A DNA stretch of 64,000 nucleotides from Bog-473 sp963738135 (GCA_963738135.1 CAVTVK010000004.1:978204-1042203), one strand, 5' to 3'. Counted from the stretch's first letter, positions 33,280 through 43,762 are shown. Notes: generated by a model not told the origin, from the letters alone. Program-made: numbers and translations.

Positions 33280-34995
33280 TCACCCACGCTGGACGACGCG
33301 CAGGCCCTTCACGGTGGGCAGATGCAGCCGGATTCGAGAGAACGTAATGGTCCCGCCAAGGCGCGGCGTGATGTAGGCGACAGTTGTGGCCGCGAGCTGC
33401 AACTCCAGCGAGGTGTCCGCCTTGGCCGTAAACCCAACGCTCTCCAACGGGACCGTCAGGGTGTGGGACCTCCCGTCCAGCGTGACCGGAATGGGTGTGA
33501 TCTGGTTGTTGACGACGATCCCCGTTGTCGGGTCGACCAGCTGAGCGAAGACCCGGGTCGGCCGGGTGCCGGGTGCCACCGTTCCCGAGTACGTCAGCGA
33601 CAGCCTCGGCGCGCCGACGACGACGGCCGCGCTGGAAATGGGCACCCTGAGGTTCAGTGCGTTCGTCGCGGGTGCTGGAGTCACCGGGGAGGCGACCGTG
33701 TCCACGACGTTTGCTGCCTGGGCGTTCGCCGCCGCCCCGGGTGGCCCCGACCCACCACTGTCCTTCAGAGCCAACACGCCACTCCCGGCGGTCACGATCG
33801 AGGCCCCGGAGCGGGGCGGGTAGCTCGGAGCGGCGTAGGTGGTCCCGGCCTGGTCGACGAAAGCGAATCCCGTGAGCACGTGCGCCGACGTGTCGCCGGC
33901 CACGTAGCGCTGCATCCAGGCGAGCGAGAGCGGGCCCACCTCGAGCGCTGAGCCCGGGTCCGTGAGACAGACCCCGTGTCCTCCGCAGAACCAGGCCATC
34001 GAGACCACGGTTCCCTGACTGTGGAGCGTCTCGAAGTTTTCGATGCCCTCATCCAGGGTGAACAGGTCGTCGACAGTGCCCTGCAGGATCAAGGTCGGCA
34101 CCTTCACTTTCGACAGAAACTGGGCCGGGCCCCGGCTCTCGAAGAAGGAGACCGCTCCGGCATCGATCGCTCCGGTCGTGTTCATCTCGTGATCCGCCGC
34201 AGTGATCTCGGGGTCGAGTTTGGCGGAGGAGGACACGCTCGCGAGGATGTTGCCCCACCCCGTCTTCGGGGTCTGGTTCTTGTCCAGACTCGTCCCAAGT
34301 GAGTGCCAGGCGATCGTGGGGGCAATGGCAGCGATGCGGCAGTCCCGCTCTGCGGCGGCGAACTGGATGCCCCCGCCGTAGGACTCGCCGACCATGCCCA
34401 CCCGGGGCACGCCCGGGCGTTCCAACTCGACGCCGGGCTGCCGCGCCACCCAGTTGATCATGGTCGACACATCCCGACCCTCGTCGTTGGGGCTGTCGAC
34501 CTCTGCCTCTCCACCCGAGTGGCCGAATCCCCGGGGGTCCCATGTCAGTACGTTGAACCCACCCTGCCAGAGCTGGGCGATGCTCAGCGCGCCCTGGATT
34601 GCCGCCTGCGACGTGGCCGTATCACCGGACTGGCCCCAACCCGGGCCCATGAGAACCGTCGGACGCGCCTGTCCGCCTGCCGATGGATCCGGAAACCAGT
34701 GCATGCGAATCGTCGTGCCATCGAACGACGTGAGATCGAAGTCCGACGAGATACCCGGAACCGCCGCCGCCTTGGTGGACTGCCACCCGCTCGGAGGGTG
34801 ACAGCCCGCCGCCGCCGCCGCAGCAGCCGGCGAGCCCCTCAGCCCCAGCATTGGAGCACCCCGCGAAAACCCAGACGCGCCGTATGCCAGGCCGAGGACG
34901 AGGGCGAACGCAGCGACGACCATGCCTACCGAGCGACACCACGACCATCGGTCGTCGCGCTGACGCAGCCTTCTCGGCTCTCTGGTTCCCGTCAT
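33280..34995 (-). CDS. Secreted CocE/NonD-type (peptidase S15) hydrolase
   Basis: It has 571 residues from the ATG at 34995, which follows AGGAGG. A membrane or signal segment ('SVGMVVAAFALVLGLAYGA') precedes an alpha/beta-hydrolase domain with 'TVLMGPGWGQSGDTA', 'VLTWDPRGFGHSGGEAE' and the nucleophile elbow 'GMVGESYGGGIQ'. The acid is probably in 'LILQGTVDDLFTLDEG' and the His in 'WFCGGHGVC'. A C-terminal jelly-roll domain (about 400-570), normal for the S15/CocE family, ends 'RIRLHLPTVKGLRVVQ'. It would cleave esters or X-Pro peptides outside the cell. Confidence 0.85.
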   Translation of the reverse strand: MTGTREPRRLRQRDDRWSWCRSVGMVVAAFALVLGLAYGASGFSRGAPMLGLRGSPAAAAAAAGCHPPSGWQSTKAAAVPGISSDFDLTSFDGTTIRMHWFPDPSAGGQARPTVLMGPGWGQSGDTATSQAAIQGALSIAQLWQGGFNVLTWDPRGFGHSGGEAEVDSPNDEGRDVSTMINWVARQPGVELERPGVPRVGMVGESYGGGIQFAAAERDCRIAAIAPTIAWHSLGTSLDKNQTPKTGWGNILASVSSSAKLDPEITAADHEMNTTGAIDAGAVSFFESRGPAQFLSKVKVPTLILQGTVDDLFTLDEGIENFETLHSQGTVVSMAWFCGGHGVCLTDPGSALEVGPLSLAWMQRYVAGDTSAHVLTGFAFVDQAGTTYAAPSYPPRSGASIVTAGSGVLALKDSGGSGPPGAAANAQAANVVDTVASPVTPAPATNALNLRVPISSAAVVVGAPRLSLTYSGTVAPGTRPTRVFAQLVDPTTGIVVNNQITPIPVTLDGRSHTLTVPLESVGFTAKADTSLELQLAATTVAYITPRLGGTITFSRIRLHLPTVKGLRVVQRG

Positions 34996-35234
34996 TACCT
35001 GACCTCCTCGAAACAATCGATCCCGTTGCTGAGTCGAATGGGAGTGTGACCTCGGGCGCACGGGGATCCACCCATACTCCGAGGTCGGGCGGCTGATCAC
35101 CCTACAGTGACGCGCCTGGGAATCAGAGGGCGTCGCGGGTCCACACCTTCCATACCCACTTGCCTCGCCGCCGATTTCCGGGCTTCAGTTCTCGGCGCGG
35201 ACGGCGAGGGCATTCTCTCTGTACGTTCTCATGC

Positions 35235-35522
35235 ATGCAGTTCAGCAAGGAGCTCCGGAACGATGTCGCCGCCGGTGACATCACGGTGACCTTTCGTCTC
35301 TGGCGCCGTCCTCAGGTCAAGCTGGGCGGGCGTTACCGCGCCGGCCCGGCCGAGATCGTGATCGACAGCATCGAGCTGGTTCCGTTCGCGTCCATTTCGG
35401 CCGCCGACGTGCGGCGAGCGGGAGAGCAGGACCGCGAGTCGTTGCGCCGCCGCGCCGCCCACGCCGGGCCGATCGCCGACGACACGCTGCTCTATCGGAT
35501 TGCATTCCACGTGGTCGGGTAG
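35235..35522 (+). CDS. ASCH-domain-like small protein
   Basis: The protein has 95 residues from the ATG at 35235. 'KELRNDVAAGDITVTFRLWR' and 'KLGGRYRAGPAEIVIDSIEL' are like the start of ASCH domains, which are small RNA-binding folds related to PUA, with the conserved G-x-x-Y-x pattern. The C-terminal half is helical with 'EQDRESLRRRAAHAG'. It is a stand-alone gene before the aldo/keto reductase gene. The RNA target is unknown. Confidence 0.65.
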   Translation: MQFSKELRNDVAAGDITVTFRLWRRPQVKLGGRYRAGPAEIVIDSIELVPFASISAADVRRAGEQDRESLRRRAAHAGPIADDTLLYRIAFHVVG

Positions 35523-35586
35523 TAGACGGGAGTGGCGGCGGTGACCCACCCTGGGGCGGCCCGCCACACCACATCAGGAGGGCCCA

Positions 35587-36447
35587 ATGCAACAACGTCC
35601 CATCGGCAACAGGACAGTCAGCGCCATCGGGTTGGGTGAAATGCCGCTCTCAATTGAGGGACGGCCGGACCGCCGTCAGGCGATCGCCACCATCCATGCC
35701 TCGCTCGACGCCGGTGTCACCATCATCGACACCGCCGACGCCTATTCCTCGGGAGTGCAAGAACACGGTCACGGCGAAGCGCTCGTCGCGGAAGCCCTGG
35801 CCGCCTACGGCGGTCCGACCGACGATGTGCTGGTCGCCACCAAGGGCGGGCACCGCCGCCCCGGTGACGGCAGTTGGACCGTGCACGGGGATCCGGCGTA
35901 CGTCAAGGAAGCCTGCGAAGCGTCCCTCAAGGCCCTCGGTGTCGACGCCATCGGCCTCTACCAGTACCACCGTCCGGACCCTTCGGTCCCGTGGGCCGAG
36001 TCGGTCGGCGCCCTGGCCGACCTCCTGGACGAGGGCAAGATCCTCATGGCGGGCGTCTCCAATGCGACGGTGGCCCAGATCGACGAGGCCCAGAAGGTTC
36101 TGGGCGGCCGCCTGGTCAGCGTCCAGAACGAGTTCTCTCCCCGCTTTCGCTCCTCGGAGGACGAGCTCGAGCATTGCGAGAGGCTCGGCATCGTCTTCAT
36201 TCCGTGGAGCCCCATGGGCGGCATCGGCCGCTCCGACCGGATCGAGCAGAACTTCCCGGCCTTCGCCGAAGTGGCCAACGAGGTCGGCGCCAGCCCGCAA
36301 CAGGTGACGCTGGCCTGGATGCTCGCCAAGGGCTCGCGGGTGATCCCCATTCCCGGCAGCAGCCGACCCGAGACGGCCATCGCGTCGGCTGCGGCCGCCG
36401 ACGTCTCGTTGACGCCCGATCAGGTCGCCCGTCTCGACGCCTCCTGA
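35587..36447 (+). CDS. Aldo/keto reductase
   Basis: It has 286 residues and a clear ribosome binding site (AGGAGG) before the ATG. The catalytic tetrad can be placed: Asp in 'TIIDTADAYSSG', the Tyr of the same segment, Lys in 'VLVATKGG' and His in 'GLYQYHRPDPSVPW'. NADPH-binding is indicated by 'VIPIPGSSRPETAIASAAA' near the C-terminus. It reduces carbonyl compounds with NADPH. There is no operon context; the neighbouring SDR gene is a different family. Confidence 0.92.
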   Translation: MQQRPIGNRTVSAIGLGEMPLSIEGRPDRRQAIATIHASLDAGVTIIDTADAYSSGVQEHGHGEALVAEALAAYGGPTDDVLVATKGGHRRPGDGSWTVHGDPAYVKEACEASLKALGVDAIGLYQYHRPDPSVPWAESVGALADLLDEGKILMAGVSNATVAQIDEAQKVLGGRLVSVQNEFSPRFRSSEDELEHCERLGIVFIPWSPMGGIGRSDRIEQNFPAFAEVANEVGASPQQVTLAWMLAKGSRVIPIPGSSRPETAIASAAAADVSLTPDQVARLDAS

Positions 36448-36554
36448 CTCGGCGCAGACGGCAATCCGGCGGAACAGAAGGCCGTCGCGCCGTGTGCACA
36501 CTCTGTGTGGCGGTGTGCGGGCGTCGTTGACAGACAACGGAGAATGAGGTTGGC

Positions 36555-36671
36555 ATGCATACAGTGACCGTCCCTGACAACCTGGTACTTCCGCGCAGCA
36601 TCACGGCGTTCGAGGACGACGCGGCCGGCAGGCTCGGGACGGTGCCCGCCGACCACATCGGCAACGCATGA
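36555..36671 (+). CDS. Short reading frame coupled to the SDR gene
   Basis: It encodes 38 residues beginning 'MHTVTVPDNLVLPRSITAFE' and ending in an ATGA overlap with the next gene. It looks like the first part of a longer protein (for example a pirin-like or flavin enzyme) cut short, but I cannot assign it. The overlap alone suggests translation. Confidence 0.25.
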   Translation: MHTVTVPDNLVLPRSITAFEDDAAGRLGTVPADHIGNA

Positions 36672-37681
36672 ACACCATCTCCGGCAGCGAGGTCACCGGC
36701 GCGGACACTTGGGGCGCCGCGGACATCGGTGATCTCACGGGCCGCGTCGCGCTGGTGACCGGAGCCAACAGCGGTATCGGCTACGCCACGGCAGGAGCGT
36801 TGGCCGCGCACGGGGCGCACGTGATCCTGGGCTGCCGCGACGACGAGAAGGCGCGTCGGGCCCGCGACAAGCTGGAGAGCGAGCTCGAGCGCTCGTCCCT
36901 GGAGTTGCTCCACCTCGATCTGGCCGATCTGTTCTCGGTGACGCCGGGCCGCCGACGCGGTCCTGACGACGCACGCCCGGCTGGACATCCTCGTCAACAA
37001 TGCCGGGGTGATGGGGACGCCGTACCGCCAGACGGCCGACGGCTTCGAGCTACAGATGGCGACCAACCACTCTGGGCCACTTCGCGCTTGACCGGGCCTG
37101 CTGCTCGACCGCATCGTGACCACCGCGCGCTCCCGTATCGTCACAGTGAGCTCGCACATGCACCGGATGGGCCGCCTGCGACCCGACGACGTCGCCGGTG
37201 CGGCGTTCCACAGCACATGGGTCGCGTACGGCACGTCCAAGCTCGCCAATCTGCTCTTCACAGCCGAGCTCGAATCGCCGCCTGCAGGCGGCCGGACTGC
37301 AGACGCTCGCCCTGGCCGCGCATCCGGGGTGGACGCGCAGCAACCTGGCGGGGAGCGGCGCTGCCCTCGGGAACAGCCGTCTGCGACGCAAGCTCGGACG
37401 GGCGGCCGGCACCCTGCTGGGGCAGTCGGCGGCCGGCGGCGCACTTCCCGTCCTGTGCGCGGCCACCTCGTCGTCGGTGGGCCCCGGCCAGTACATCGGC
37501 CCGGCGCACCTGTTCGGGCTCTTCGGTCCACCCAGGGTGGCGCGGCCCTCGCGGTCGCGCCCGGGACCCCCAGCTGGCTGCTGCGCTCTGGGAGGCTTCC
37601 GAGGACCTCACCGACGTGCACTTCTCGGTGGGTGCACCCGGTCTGAGCTCGCCGCGGCCCGGCACGGGCACTAGACCGTAG
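36668..37681 (+). CDS. Short-chain dehydrogenase (protochlorophyllide-reductase-like group), multiply frameshifted
   Basis: The first 75 residues are clean, with 'GRVALVTGANSGIGYATAGA' and 'ELLHLDLADL'. After about 36940 the pattern moves between frames: 'LDILVNNAGVMGTPYRQTAD', 'LQMATNHSGHFAL' with three extra bases in about 35, 'RIVTVSSHMHRMGRL', 'YGTSKLANLLFTAELES' and 'QTLALAAHPGWTRSN'. All SDR motifs are present in order, so the gene is probably intact in the organism (about 320 residues) and the sequence is faulty. The C-terminal part 'DPQLAAALWEASEDLTDVHF' matches this family's tail. Confidence 0.72.
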   Translation: MNTISGSEVTGADTWGAADIGDLTGRVALVTGANSGIGYATAGALAAHGAHVILGCRDDEKARRARDKLESELERSSLELLHLDLADLFSVTPGRRRGPDDARPAGHPRQQCRGDGDAVPPDGRRLRATDGDQPLWATSRLTGPAARPHRDHRALPYRHSELAHAPDGPPATRRRRRCGVPQHMGRVRHVQARQSALHSRARIAACRRPDCRRSPWPRIRGGRAATWRGAALPSGTAVCDASSDGRPAPCWGSRRPAAHFPSCARPPRRRWAPASTSARRTCSGSSVHPGWRGPRGRARDPQLAAALWEASEDLTDVHFSVGAPGLSSPRPGTGTRP

Positions 37682-37683
37682 CG

Positions 37684-40101
37684 ATGCCCAGCACGGCGAC
37701 CACAGAGGGTCCAGACAGCCAGAAGGCGGTCCACGACCTCGCTCGGTCGCCCACCCGGACCGACACCACGGTCGCCGCCAACCTGCCCGAGAGCCGTCGC
37801 TACCGCGTCAAGCGCGTGCTCCTGGGCCCGCCGCTGGTCAGCGACGACCTGCACGGCCAGCGACTGGGCAAGCCGACGGCGCTCGCCGTCCTGTCGTCCG
37901 ACGTCATGTCCTCCTCGGCCTACGCCACCGAGGAGATGCTGCGCATTCTGGTGCCCATCGCCGGTCTGGCGGCCTTCTCCATCGTCACGCCCATGACGGC
38001 GGCGATCCTCGGGGTGCTCGCCGTCGTGACGATCTGTTACCGGGACGTCGTGCGCTCCTACCCCAAGGCCGGCGGCTCCTACGTGGTCAGCCGGGACAAC
38101 TTCGGCCCGAACGTCGCGCAGGTCGCCGGCGCCGCGCTGCTGATCAGCTACACCATCACCGTCGCCGTGTCCGTGGCGGCCGGTGCCGACGCCATCGTCT
38201 CGGCCGCGCCGGCTCTCGGCAAGCCAGTCGTGGGTGCCGGTGGCGATGAGCATCGCCTTCGTGATGATCCTGGCCTTCGGCAACCTGCGCGGCATCCGGG
38301 AAGCGGGCCGGGTCTTCGCCATCCCGACCTACTTCTTCATCTTCAACATGGCCGCTGCTCATTGTGTTCGGACTGGTGCGCGAGGCGTCGGGCAACCTCC
38401 CGCACCAGCCGGCGCACCCGGACACCCTCCCGCTCGGGACACGCCAGCGGTGGCCTCATCCTCGGCGTGTCCGCCTTCTTCCTGTTGCGTGCCTTCGCCA
38501 ACGGCAGCTCGGCCATGACGGGAACCGAGGCCATCTCCAACGGCGTCAGCATCTTCCGGAAGCCGCAGGCACGCAACGCCCGCACGACGCTCGTGCTCAT
38601 GAGCACGATCCTCGGGGTCATGTTCCTCGGAGTGTCGGTGCTGGCCGCGCTCACCCACAGCGTGCCGTTCGTCGTCGGGGACACCGACCGTCGTCTCGGA
38701 GATCGGCACGCTGGTCTACGGCTCGTCGCCCGCCGGGCAGGTCCTCTACTACTCCCTGCAGGCCGCCACCGCGCTGATCCTGATCCTCGCCGCCAACACG
38801 AGCTTCACCGGGTTCCCGTTCCTGGTCAGCTTCGTGGCCGAGGACTCCTTCCTCCCGCGCAAGCTGACGGTCCGGGGCCACCGGCTCGTCTTCTCCAACG
38901 GCATTCTGCTGCTGGCCGGCGCGTCCATCGCCCTGCTGCTGGCCACGGGGGCCAAGGTGGCGGCGCTCATCCCCATGTACGCCATCGGCGTCTTCACCGG
39001 CTTCACCATGGCCGGTGCGGGCATGGTGGCCCACCATCTGCGCCACCGCGACCCGCACTGGCGCCAGCGGGTCGTCGTCAACGGCTTCGCCGCCGTCGTG
39101 TGCGCGGTCGTCGTGGTCGTCTTCGCCGTGGCCGAGTTCACGCAGGGTGCCTGGGTGGTCGTCGTGGTGATGCCCCTCCTCGTCTACGCCCTTGTCACCA
39201 TGAACCGCGAGTACCGCGCCGAGGACGCCGTCCTCGAAGAGGGTGCCGCGGTCGAAGCGTGCGAGGCGAAGGTGCTGCGCCGACACGTCGTGATGGTGCT
39301 GGTGGACCGGATCGACCTGGCCACGGCCCGGGCCATCCAGTACGCCCGTGCCCTCACGCCCGACGACCTGCACGCCGTGCACTTCAACATCGACAATGAC
39401 CGCACGGACCTGCTCATCGAGCGTTGGCAGCGCCTCGGCCTGTCCCGACTTGCCACTCGACGTGATCGACTGCCCGGATCGCCGGATCGGTCGGGCCGCC
39501 CTCGAGCTGGCCGCGGAACAGGCGGACGGCGAGACCGAGGTCAGCATGGTGCTGCCGCGGCGCTCCTACGGCAAGACCTGGCGCCGTATCCTCCACGACC
39601 AGACCGCCGATCGGATCGTCGAGATCGTGAGCCAGCTGCCGCACGTGAACGCGACGATCATCCCGTTCCACGTGTCCGCAGGGCCTGCAGGAGGCGAGCC
39701 TCGAGCTCGAGCACGTGGTGGCCCACGACGTGGACCACGAGCCAGCTCCGGCCAACGGGGCACGCAAGAAGGGTGCCGGGCGTGTTGCGCCGCCCACCTC
39801 CGTGCCCGGCACCCAACCGATCGCCTCGCTGCGCTGGCGGACCCGGGCGCGCGTCGCCGGACGGGTCAAGACGATCCGCGTCCAGCCCTTGTCGGAAGTT
39901 CCGACCATCGAGTGCGTGGTGGCGGACGACAGTGGCGAGGCCATCACGTTCGTCTTCCTGGGCCGACGCTCCATCGCCGGGCTCCGCAGCGGGACCCAGA
40001 TGGTGGCGGAGGGGATGGTCGGCAAGCACAAGGGAAAGCTCGCCATGATCAACCCCTCCTACGAGGTGCTGGTGCCTGCGTCCTCGGAGGAGGGCGCGTG
40101 A
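37684..40101 (+). CDS. APC-family permease running on into an OB-fold domain, multiply frameshifted
   Basis: Six shifts (near 38225, 38350, 38420, 38690, 39450 and 39685) break the gene; those I checked are repaired by removing one C or G. Restored, it has about 800 residues. The first 60 are soluble, then 12 membrane segments with 'TALAVLSSDVMSSSAYATEE', 'SYPKAGGSYVVSRDNFG' and 'LILAANTSFTGFPFLVSF', typical of APC-superfamily amino acid or K+ permeases. The soluble part 'VMVLVDRIDLATARAIQYAR' resembles a stress-protein-like domain. The last 100 residues ('RARVAGRVKTIRVQPL', 'AITFVFLGRRSIAGL') form an OB-fold, normally a separate gene in actinobacteria. Confidence 0.72.
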
Positions 40102-40874
40102 GCAGTGGCCGACCCTCGGCGAGAAAGCGGCCGTGGTCCGTGCTCGGGGAGCCGGGTTTCCAGTGGGCTCTGGCCATCGTCGCCCCCGTCACAGTCGCCC
40201 TTCTCCTCATTCCGGGCCGCAACCATCTCGACAACGCCGACAATGCTCTCGTGTTGGTCGTGGTCACCGTGGCCATCGCCTCCGCCGGAAGCCGGATCCG
40301 CGCCTTCGCGGCCGCCCTCGTGGCCGCCGCGTCGTTCGACTTCCTCCTCACCCGTCCCTACGGCTCGTTCCGGATCAGCCGGACGGCGGACATCACGACG
40401 GAGGTGTTGTTCGTCGTCGTCGGGTTGCTGGTGGGCGAGCTCGCCGCTCGGGGCCGGCGCCACCGACTGGACGCCGCGCTGGGGCGCCACGAGATCGCCC
40501 GCCTACACGACCTGAGCCAGCGCATCGCCGAGGGCGAGGATCCCGACTTCATCCTCATTGCGGTGGCGGGGGAGCTCCGCGAGCTCCTCAGCCTGCAGGA
40601 CTGCCGGTTCGTGCGCGAGCAGCCGTCGGGCAAGGGAGCCTGGATCGCCGGGGACGGCACGGTTCGCCTCAACCCCCTGCGGTGGCCGGCAGGCTCGGTC
40701 GGTCTCCCGACCCAGCACGTGGAGCTGCCCGTACGCGGCGGGGGCCACGTCGTCGGAACCTTCATCCTGACCCCGACCCCCGCCACGCCCATCAGTCATG
40801 AGCAGTGTGTCGTCGCCGTCGCGCTGGCCGACCAGTTGGGCGCCACCATGGCGACGCAAGGGACCGAGGGCTGA
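40098..40874 (+). CDS. DUF4118/KdpD-like membrane sensor protein
   Basis: The protein has 258 residues; the GTG at 40098 overlaps the stop of the permease/OB gene (GTGA). The N-terminal part has several membrane segments ('WALAIVAPVTVALLLIPG', 'NALVLVVVTVAIASAGS') and 'ASFDFLLTRPYGSFRISR', the signature of the DUF4118 region of KdpD sensors. 'TTEVLFVVVGLLVGELAARG' completes it. A GAF-like domain follows (about 130-250). There is no kinase domain. Coupling to the permease suggests that it controls or senses that transporter. Confidence 0.78.
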   Translation: MSSGRPSARKRPWSVLGEPGFQWALAIVAPVTVALLLIPGRNHLDNADNALVLVVVTVAIASAGSRIRAFAAALVAAASFDFLLTRPYGSFRISRTADITTEVLFVVVGLLVGELAARGRRHRLDAALGRHEIARLHDLSQRIAEGEDPDFILIAVAGELRELLSLQDCRFVREQPSGKGAWIAGDGTVRLNPLRWPAGSVGLPTQHVELPVRGGGHVVGTFILTPTPATPISHEQCVVAVALADQLGATMATQGTEG

Positions 40875-41576
40875 ACACACCACTCGGTACAGGCCGGCTT
40901 CATGCAGCCGCGTGGCGGCTGCAGAAACTCGGCGTGCCGCGGCACCGTGCCGGGTCGCAGCACGCGTCCGAGCGGCGCGATCACCGTCGCGGCGACGCCG
41001 GCTCGGTGCAAGGCCGCGGCCGCGCTCTGGGACCGAGCGCCACTGACGTAGGTGTCGTCCAGCAGGAGCATCGCGCGCACCGGCGGTCGCGTCTCGGTCC
41101 GGCGCAGCCACGTGGAAGGCCGCCGGATGGGGCCGCATGTGCGCGACGGGCGGCGGCCCGCCGGGAGCCGAGGCACGGCGCAGCAGATCCGGTGCCCAGC
41201 GCGTGGCCGGAAGCGCAGTGGTGACGGCGCGGGCGAGGCCCTCGACGAGGGCCAGGGGAGCCGGACCGGGCCGGTGGGTCGACGGCACCACGGTCACGAC
41301 ATCGAACGGGCCACCCGCCAGCGCGTGGAGCTGCGCACCGTGGTCGAGCAGGAAGGCACGCAGGAGAGCCCGGACGATGTCGCCGAAGCGTCGCCGAGCC
41401 TCGGCGACCGGCGACTCCTTGTAGCCCAGCAGGACCGTGTAGAGCGGGCTGGGCAACGGGCAGAGCCGCACGGGCAGCACAGGGGCCAGCGCCAGGCCCA
41501 GGCGATGGGCCACCACCCGGCAGGCGAAACAGACGTCGTGGTCACCGGCGGCTGGACCGCGGCAGACGCGGCACAC
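40796..41576 (-). CDS. ComF-like phosphoribosyltransferase, frameshifted
   Basis: The N-terminus has a zinc-finger pair ('MCRVCRGP' and 'VCFACRVV') and 'SPLYTVLLGYKESPVAEARR', then 'DVVTVVPSTHRPGP', as in ComF proteins. Near 41090-41110 the frame shifts; the other frame carries the PRPP-binding loop 'MLLLDDTYVSGARSQSAAAAL' in part. The end at 40796 overlaps the DUF4118 gene by 79 bases, so the true stop may be earlier, obscured by another shift. ComF homologues are linked to DNA uptake in some bacteria; in actinobacteria the role is unclear. Confidence 0.68.
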
Positions 41577-41607
41577 TCCCGGTCCGGGATCCGGGACGCG
41601 AAACGGG

Positions 41608-42057
41608 TCAGGCGGCGGGAGTGGGGGCCGGGACGGAGTCGGGTTCGGGTCGATGCAGGAGAAAGGTCCCCGTGGCCCGGCTGACCAACACCCCGTCGGC
41701 GTCGCGCACCGTGGCTTCGCCGTAGGCCACCTGCCTGGCCATGCGCGCCACCTCGCCGCGCAACGCGTAACGGTCGCCCTTCATGGCGGGGCGCATGCAC
41801 TCGGTCTTCATCTCCAGGGTGCCGCGGGTGCGGGCCCGCCCCGGTAGGGCGGCGTTGATGGCGAAATTCATGCAGGCATCGAGCACCAGGGAGTGGATGC
41901 CGGCCTGGGTGATCCCGTGGGGGTTGCAGGCGAGGTCCGTGGGCGTGAAGGTCCCCTCGACCCAGCCCAGGTCCTCGCCGTCGACGCCGTAGCCGGTGAA
42001 GGCACCGCCGACGAGCTCGATGATCGGCATGCCCCCGTCGCCCAGCCAGCGGTCCAT
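41608..42057 (-). CDS. PaaI-type hotdog thioesterase
   Basis: It has 149 residues from the ATG at 42057. The hotdog fold is shown by 'TPTDLACNPHGITQAGIHSL' (the helix with N-P-H-G), 'DACMNFAINAALPGRARTRG' and the strands 'LRGEVARMARQVAYGEATVR' and 'VLVSRATGTFLLHRPE'. The family hydrolyses aryl- or acyl-CoA thioesters. It is followed on the other strand by a thiolase gene, which fits beta-oxidation or degradation. Confidence 0.82.
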   Translation of the reverse strand: MDRWLGDGGMPIIELVGGAFTGYGVDGEDLGWVEGTFTPTDLACNPHGITQAGIHSLVLDACMNFAINAALPGRARTRGTLEMKTECMRPAMKGDRYALRGEVARMARQVAYGEATVRDADGVLVSRATGTFLLHRPEPDSVPAPTPAA

Positions 42058-42237
42058 GTCCTTGCCCTTGCGCCATCGGCAGCAGACCCTACCGGTCGGT
42101 CCCAGAGTGGCTCCGGAGTGGCTCCGGATTGGCTCGGTGGGGTCCCTCCAGATCTGCCGCCAGATGGTGCCGGGTAGGATGTTCACCGATCTGAACCGGT
42201 ATGGCGCCGATCGCCACCGGATTTGGGAGGAGACACC

Positions 42238-43414
42238 ATGACCACCGCCGTCATCGTCGACGCCGTACGGACCGCCGGGGGGAAGCGCAACGGGAAACTC
42301 CGCAACTGGCACGCGGTGGACCTGGCGTCCGAGGCCCTCAAGGCCGTGGCCGAGCGCAACCAGCTGGACCCCGCCCTGGTCGACGACGTGATCATGGGAT
42401 GCGTCATGCAGGTGGCGGAGCAGTCGCTCAACATCGGGCGCAACGCAGTGCTCGCCGCCGGCTGGCCCGAATCGGTACCCGCCACCACCATCGATCGCCA
42501 GTGCGGGTCCTCGCAACAGGCGGTCCACTTCGCGGCCCAAGGCGTCATGGCCGGGGCCTACGACATCGCAGTCGCCGGTGGCATCGAGTCCATGACCCGC
42601 ACGCCCATGGGATCGTCCGTCGTGCGTGACCTCGGGTACCCCTTCGGGCCGCGCATGATGCAGCGCTACACCGAGACGGGGCTGCCGGGCCAGGGCATCG
42701 GGGCGGAGATGATCGCCGACAAGTGGGGCATCTCCCGCGAGGAGCTCGACGCCTTCTCGGTGCGAGAGCCACCAGCGGGCCGCCCGCGCCACGGCCGAGG
42801 GCCGCTTCGAGAACGAAATCGTGCCCGTGCTCGTGCGCGACGACGAGGGCCACGACACCGACGAGGTCTTCGCCGCCGACGAAGGCATCCGCCCGGACTC
42901 GAGTGTCGAGACCCTGGCCAAGCTGAAGCCCGCCTTCAAGGAGGACGGCAAGGTGACGGCGGGGAACTCCTCGCAGATCACCGACGGCGCCTCGGCCGTG
43001 CTGATCATGAGCGAGGAGAAGGCCAACGCACTGGGCCTGCGGCCCCGGGCGCGCTTCCACGCCTTCGCCCTGGCGGGCGTCGACCCGGTGACCATGCTGA
43101 CCGGCCCCATTCCGGCCACGACGACGGTCCTCGAGCGGGCCAAGCTGACGATGGACGACATCGACGCGGTGGAGATCAACGAGGCCTTCGCCTCGGTCGT
43201 GCTGGCCTGGGAGAAGGAGCACCACCCCAACATGGAGCTGGTGAACGCCAACGGGGGCGCCATCGCACTTGGTCACCCCCTGGGCGCCTCCGGTGGCAAG
43301 TTGACAGCCACGTTGCTCAACGAGCTGGAGCGCACCAACGGTCGCTACGGGCTCCTCACCATGTGCGAGGGCGGTGGGCTCGCCAACGCCATGATCATCG
43401 AGCGGCTGGGCTGA
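42238..43414 (+). CDS. Acetyl-CoA acetyltransferase (thiolase), frameshifted
   Basis: About 391 residues after removing one extra base near 42765 (the shift separates 'LDAFSVR' from 'SHQRAARATAEGRF'). The ATG at 42238 follows GGGAGGAG. The nucleophilic Cys is in 'DRQCGSSQQAV', 'GGIESMTRTPMG' and 'NEAFASVVLAW' are family segments, the catalytic His is in 'NGGAIALGHPLGASGG', and the second Cys in 'MCEGGGLANAMI'. It condenses or cleaves acyl-CoA and acetyl-CoA. It has all active-site residues and should be functional. Confidence 0.9.
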
Positions 43415-43440
43415 GCCGCCCGGCGACCCTGGAGCCGCTG

Positions 43441-43762
43441 TCAGCGGTACCGGGTGGCCAGCAGGAAGCCGACGAAGATGGCAGCCAGGCCGATGACGAG
43501 GCCCCAGGGTGAGCCGTGCGCCATGAACGGCAGGTGGGCCAGGTAGTTGACCGTGATGACGGCCACCCCACCGATGAGGAGCACCAGGATGAGGGCCCCG
43601 AACCACGGCGGGCTGTGCCGCACGCTCTTGGGGATGGGCGCCGTGTAGCGCCCGCTCTCCTCGGCCGTCTTGTACCGACCGACCTTCGAGGCGGAGGTCC
43701 GGCCCGAAGCGGACTTGCCCTTCTTGGAGGCGCCGCCCGGGTCCCTTGGTGCTGGTGGCCAC
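43441..43762 (-). CDS. crgA: Cell division protein CrgA, frameshifted near its start
   Basis: About 106 residues from the GTG at 43762 when one extra G near 43740 is removed. The N-terminal part is basic and polar ('SKVGRYKTAEESGRYTAPIP'). The C-terminal 60 residues contain two membrane segments, 'WFGALILVLLIGGVAVITV' and 'PWGLVIGLAAIFVGFLLA', the standard CrgA layout. CrgA stabilises the actinobacterial divisome and interacts with FtsZ and penicillin-binding proteins. Its position next to pabA and pknB is as in Streptomyces and Mycobacterium. Confidence 0.85.
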
